NCBI GenBank assembly: GCA_913057135.1
Contig: CAJXNM010000015.1
Span: 1-62,077 of the forward strand
DNA from: an uncultured Halieaceae bacterium
GTDB taxonomy: Bacteria; Pseudomonadota; Gammaproteobacteria; Pseudomonadales; Halieaceae
Direction: 5' to 3'
Length of the DNA stretch: 62,077 bases
The translations under genes and the position numbers were made by a program. Shown piece after piece: positions 61,109 to 62,077 of this stretch; within the stretch, counting starts at the first letter, position 1; each line of letters begins with the position of its first letter. The notes under the pieces were generated by a model. It saw only the letters and a program-made list of their open reading frames with translations. It did not search any database and was not told the origin of the DNA.

Positions 61109-62077
61109 CGTCGGGCATCATCCTCCTCGGCGCTGTCATCCCCGAAGGGATCATCATCGACATCGTCGTCGAGGAAGTCCTCGTCCCCTGTTGAATCCGT
61201 ATCCGCAGCGGTTCTGCCCGTCGCAATAGGACCAATTTCACCGTGCACACCCACATCATTGAGCGTCGCGATACCGTAAACGTATTCTTGATCGTCGAGT
61301 AACGCCAACTCATCAGACCCTTTGTCGAGGTACTCGTCCGCATCAACGTCATCGAGACGGGCCACTTCTTTCAAGACCCAATTGGTATCTCCTGGGCTGC
61401 GCAAAGCACGCATGATCACGTAGCCACTGGCCAGTGGATCGGTTGATGGTTCCCATTTGATTTTAATGGCACGGGTTAAGTTCGTTGACACTTGGCTGAT
61501 GACAGGACCATCGAGGCTTTTCTTGGTGATAACGCGTTCGGTTTGGGAGGGACCAGATTCACCCCGATCGTCGAATAGTGTCAGCCGATAGGCAACGGGT
61601 ACGCCATCTTCATCAAAATCATCATCGACATAAGTGCCTTCGTCGATATCATCAAGCTCGGCGATCTGACGCCAAGAGGTGCCGGAAAAACGTCGGTAAA
61701 CCCGTACACCCGTCACGTCAATGTCGTCTGGCATGTCCCAGGAGAGTGCCACTTGGCGGCTCTTATCAATACGGGCCTCGGTGATTGCCGGCCCCTTCAC
61801 GATAGCCAGTTTAACAGGGGCTGATGATACCGATGGCAGATTGGCCGACCGGATATGTGACACCGCATAGGAGACGTATTCGGCGCGACGGGGGAGGTCC
61901 TCGTCGGTAAAACTAGAGGTTAGCCCCTTCTCGTCCGCATCCGCTTTTGCGAGTAACGTATGTTTTTCATCATCCACCGCCCGGTACACGTAACAGCCCT
62001 CATCGCGGTTCTCCGCCCCCAAGCTAGGCACGCAGGTGAAAGTAATGCCCCCCACCGAGCGCTTGACACGAATAATG
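61105..62077 (-). CDS. Fibronectin-III-like protein with acidic tail (C-terminal part, cut by window edge)
   Basis: The frame enters from the right edge without a start, giving about 323 residues of a larger protein. It has two or three FN3-like modules (ARIDKSRQVALSWDMPDDIDVTGVRVYRRF; LTRAIKIKWEPSTDPLASGYVIMRA) and ends in a strongly acidic Asp/Glu tail. A GTG at 62055 could be an internal start but similarity-like sequence continues before it. It converges on the LPP20-like gene with a 4-bp overlap. The FN3-like pattern resembles that in the nearby lipoprotein, which suggests a shared envelope function. Confidence 0.6.
   Translation of the reverse strand, partial: IIRVKRSVGGITFTCVPSLGAENRDEGCYVYRAVDDEKHTLLAKADADEKGLTSSFTDEDLPRRAEYVSYAVSHIRSANLPSVSSAPVKLAIVKGPAITEARIDKSRQVALSWDMPDDIDVTGVRVYRRFSGTSWRQIAELDDIDEGTYVDDDFDEDGVPVAYRLTLFDDRGESGPSQTERVITKKSLDGPVISQVSTNLTRAIKIKWEPSTDPLASGYVIMRALRSPGDTNWVLKEVARLDDVDADEYLDKGSDELALLDDQEYVYGIATLNDVGVHGEIGPIATGRTAADTDSTGDEDFLDDDVDDDPFGDDSAEEDDARR

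Overview
The window is an almost complete photosynthesis gene cluster (PGC) of an aerobic anoxygenic phototrophic proteobacterium. The most likely source is a marine gammaproteobacterium of the OM60/NOR5 (Halieaceae; Congregibacter/Luminiphilus-like) group. I base this on the gene set (type-II reaction centre pufLM, tetraheme pufC, puhABCE, all bch genes for bacteriochlorophyll a, and the spirilloxanthin-type set crtC, crtD, crtE, crtF, crtI, crtB without crtA), on oxygen-dependent AcsF with no bchE in view, on a PpsR plus BLUF regulatory pair, and on the unusual order pufLMC-pufBA. The lineage is an inference; no rRNA or tRNA gene is present.

Layout. 1-4.6 kb is the left flank: a partial thiolase-like gene, an ATP-grasp protein convergent with a cytochrome P450, and a membrane protein. 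4.56-6.3 kb is crtD. 6.3-10.1 kb is an accessory insert holding an MNT/HEPN toxin-antitoxin pair, an orphan Phd-type antitoxin with a toxin stub, a LysE exporter, a ParD-like antitoxin with a small partner, and an alpha/beta hydrolase. 10.2-13.9 kb is bchI-bchD-bchO. 13.9-16.6 kb is a second insert (fcl, gmd, orphan YefM). 16.7-20.6 kb is crtI-crtB facing crtC. 20.7-31.6 kb is the superoperon crtE-crtF-bchC-bchX-bchY-bchZ-pufQ(like)-pufL-pufM-pufC-pufB-pufA, closed by a strong terminator. 31.8-33.8 kb is idi convergent with a hemN-like gene. 34.0-47.0 kb, read on the minus strand, is bchF-bchN-bchB-bchH-bchL-bchM-lhaA-puhA-puhB-puhC-puhE with nearly every junction overlapping. 47.3-52.5 kb is ppsR-bchG-bch2-bchP plus a small membrane gene. 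52.5-55.2 kb is a SapC-family gene, acsF, and a divergent BLUF photosensor. 55.2-58.0 kb is a fused EutB-EutC ethanolamine ammonia-lyase with a Tat-like leader and a small membrane protein. 58.3-62.1 kb is an envelope locus: a CsgG/GNA1162-like lipoprotein, an LPP20-like exported protein, and a partial fibronectin-III-like protein.

How the genes work together. idi and crtE supply isoprenoid; crtB, I, C, D and F make spirilloxanthin-type carotenoids. The hemN-like gene sits on the tetrapyrrole branch. bchHID, M, acsF, LNB, F, XYZ, C, G and P make and esterify bacteriochlorophyll a. puf and puh genes encode reaction centre, LH1 and assembly factors. A regulatory code is readable by eye: TGT-N12-ACA palindromes of the PpsR/CrtJ type lie in front of crtI, crtE/crtC, bchC, bchF and ppsR itself. 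At crtI and crtE they occur as tandem pairs with identical 25-bp spacing, and a degenerate pair with the same spacing lies between acsF and the BLUF gene.

Limits. Everything was read by eye with no searches. Family assignments rest on recognised motifs and synteny, and start sites are judged from overlaps and Shine-Dalgarno-like sequence.
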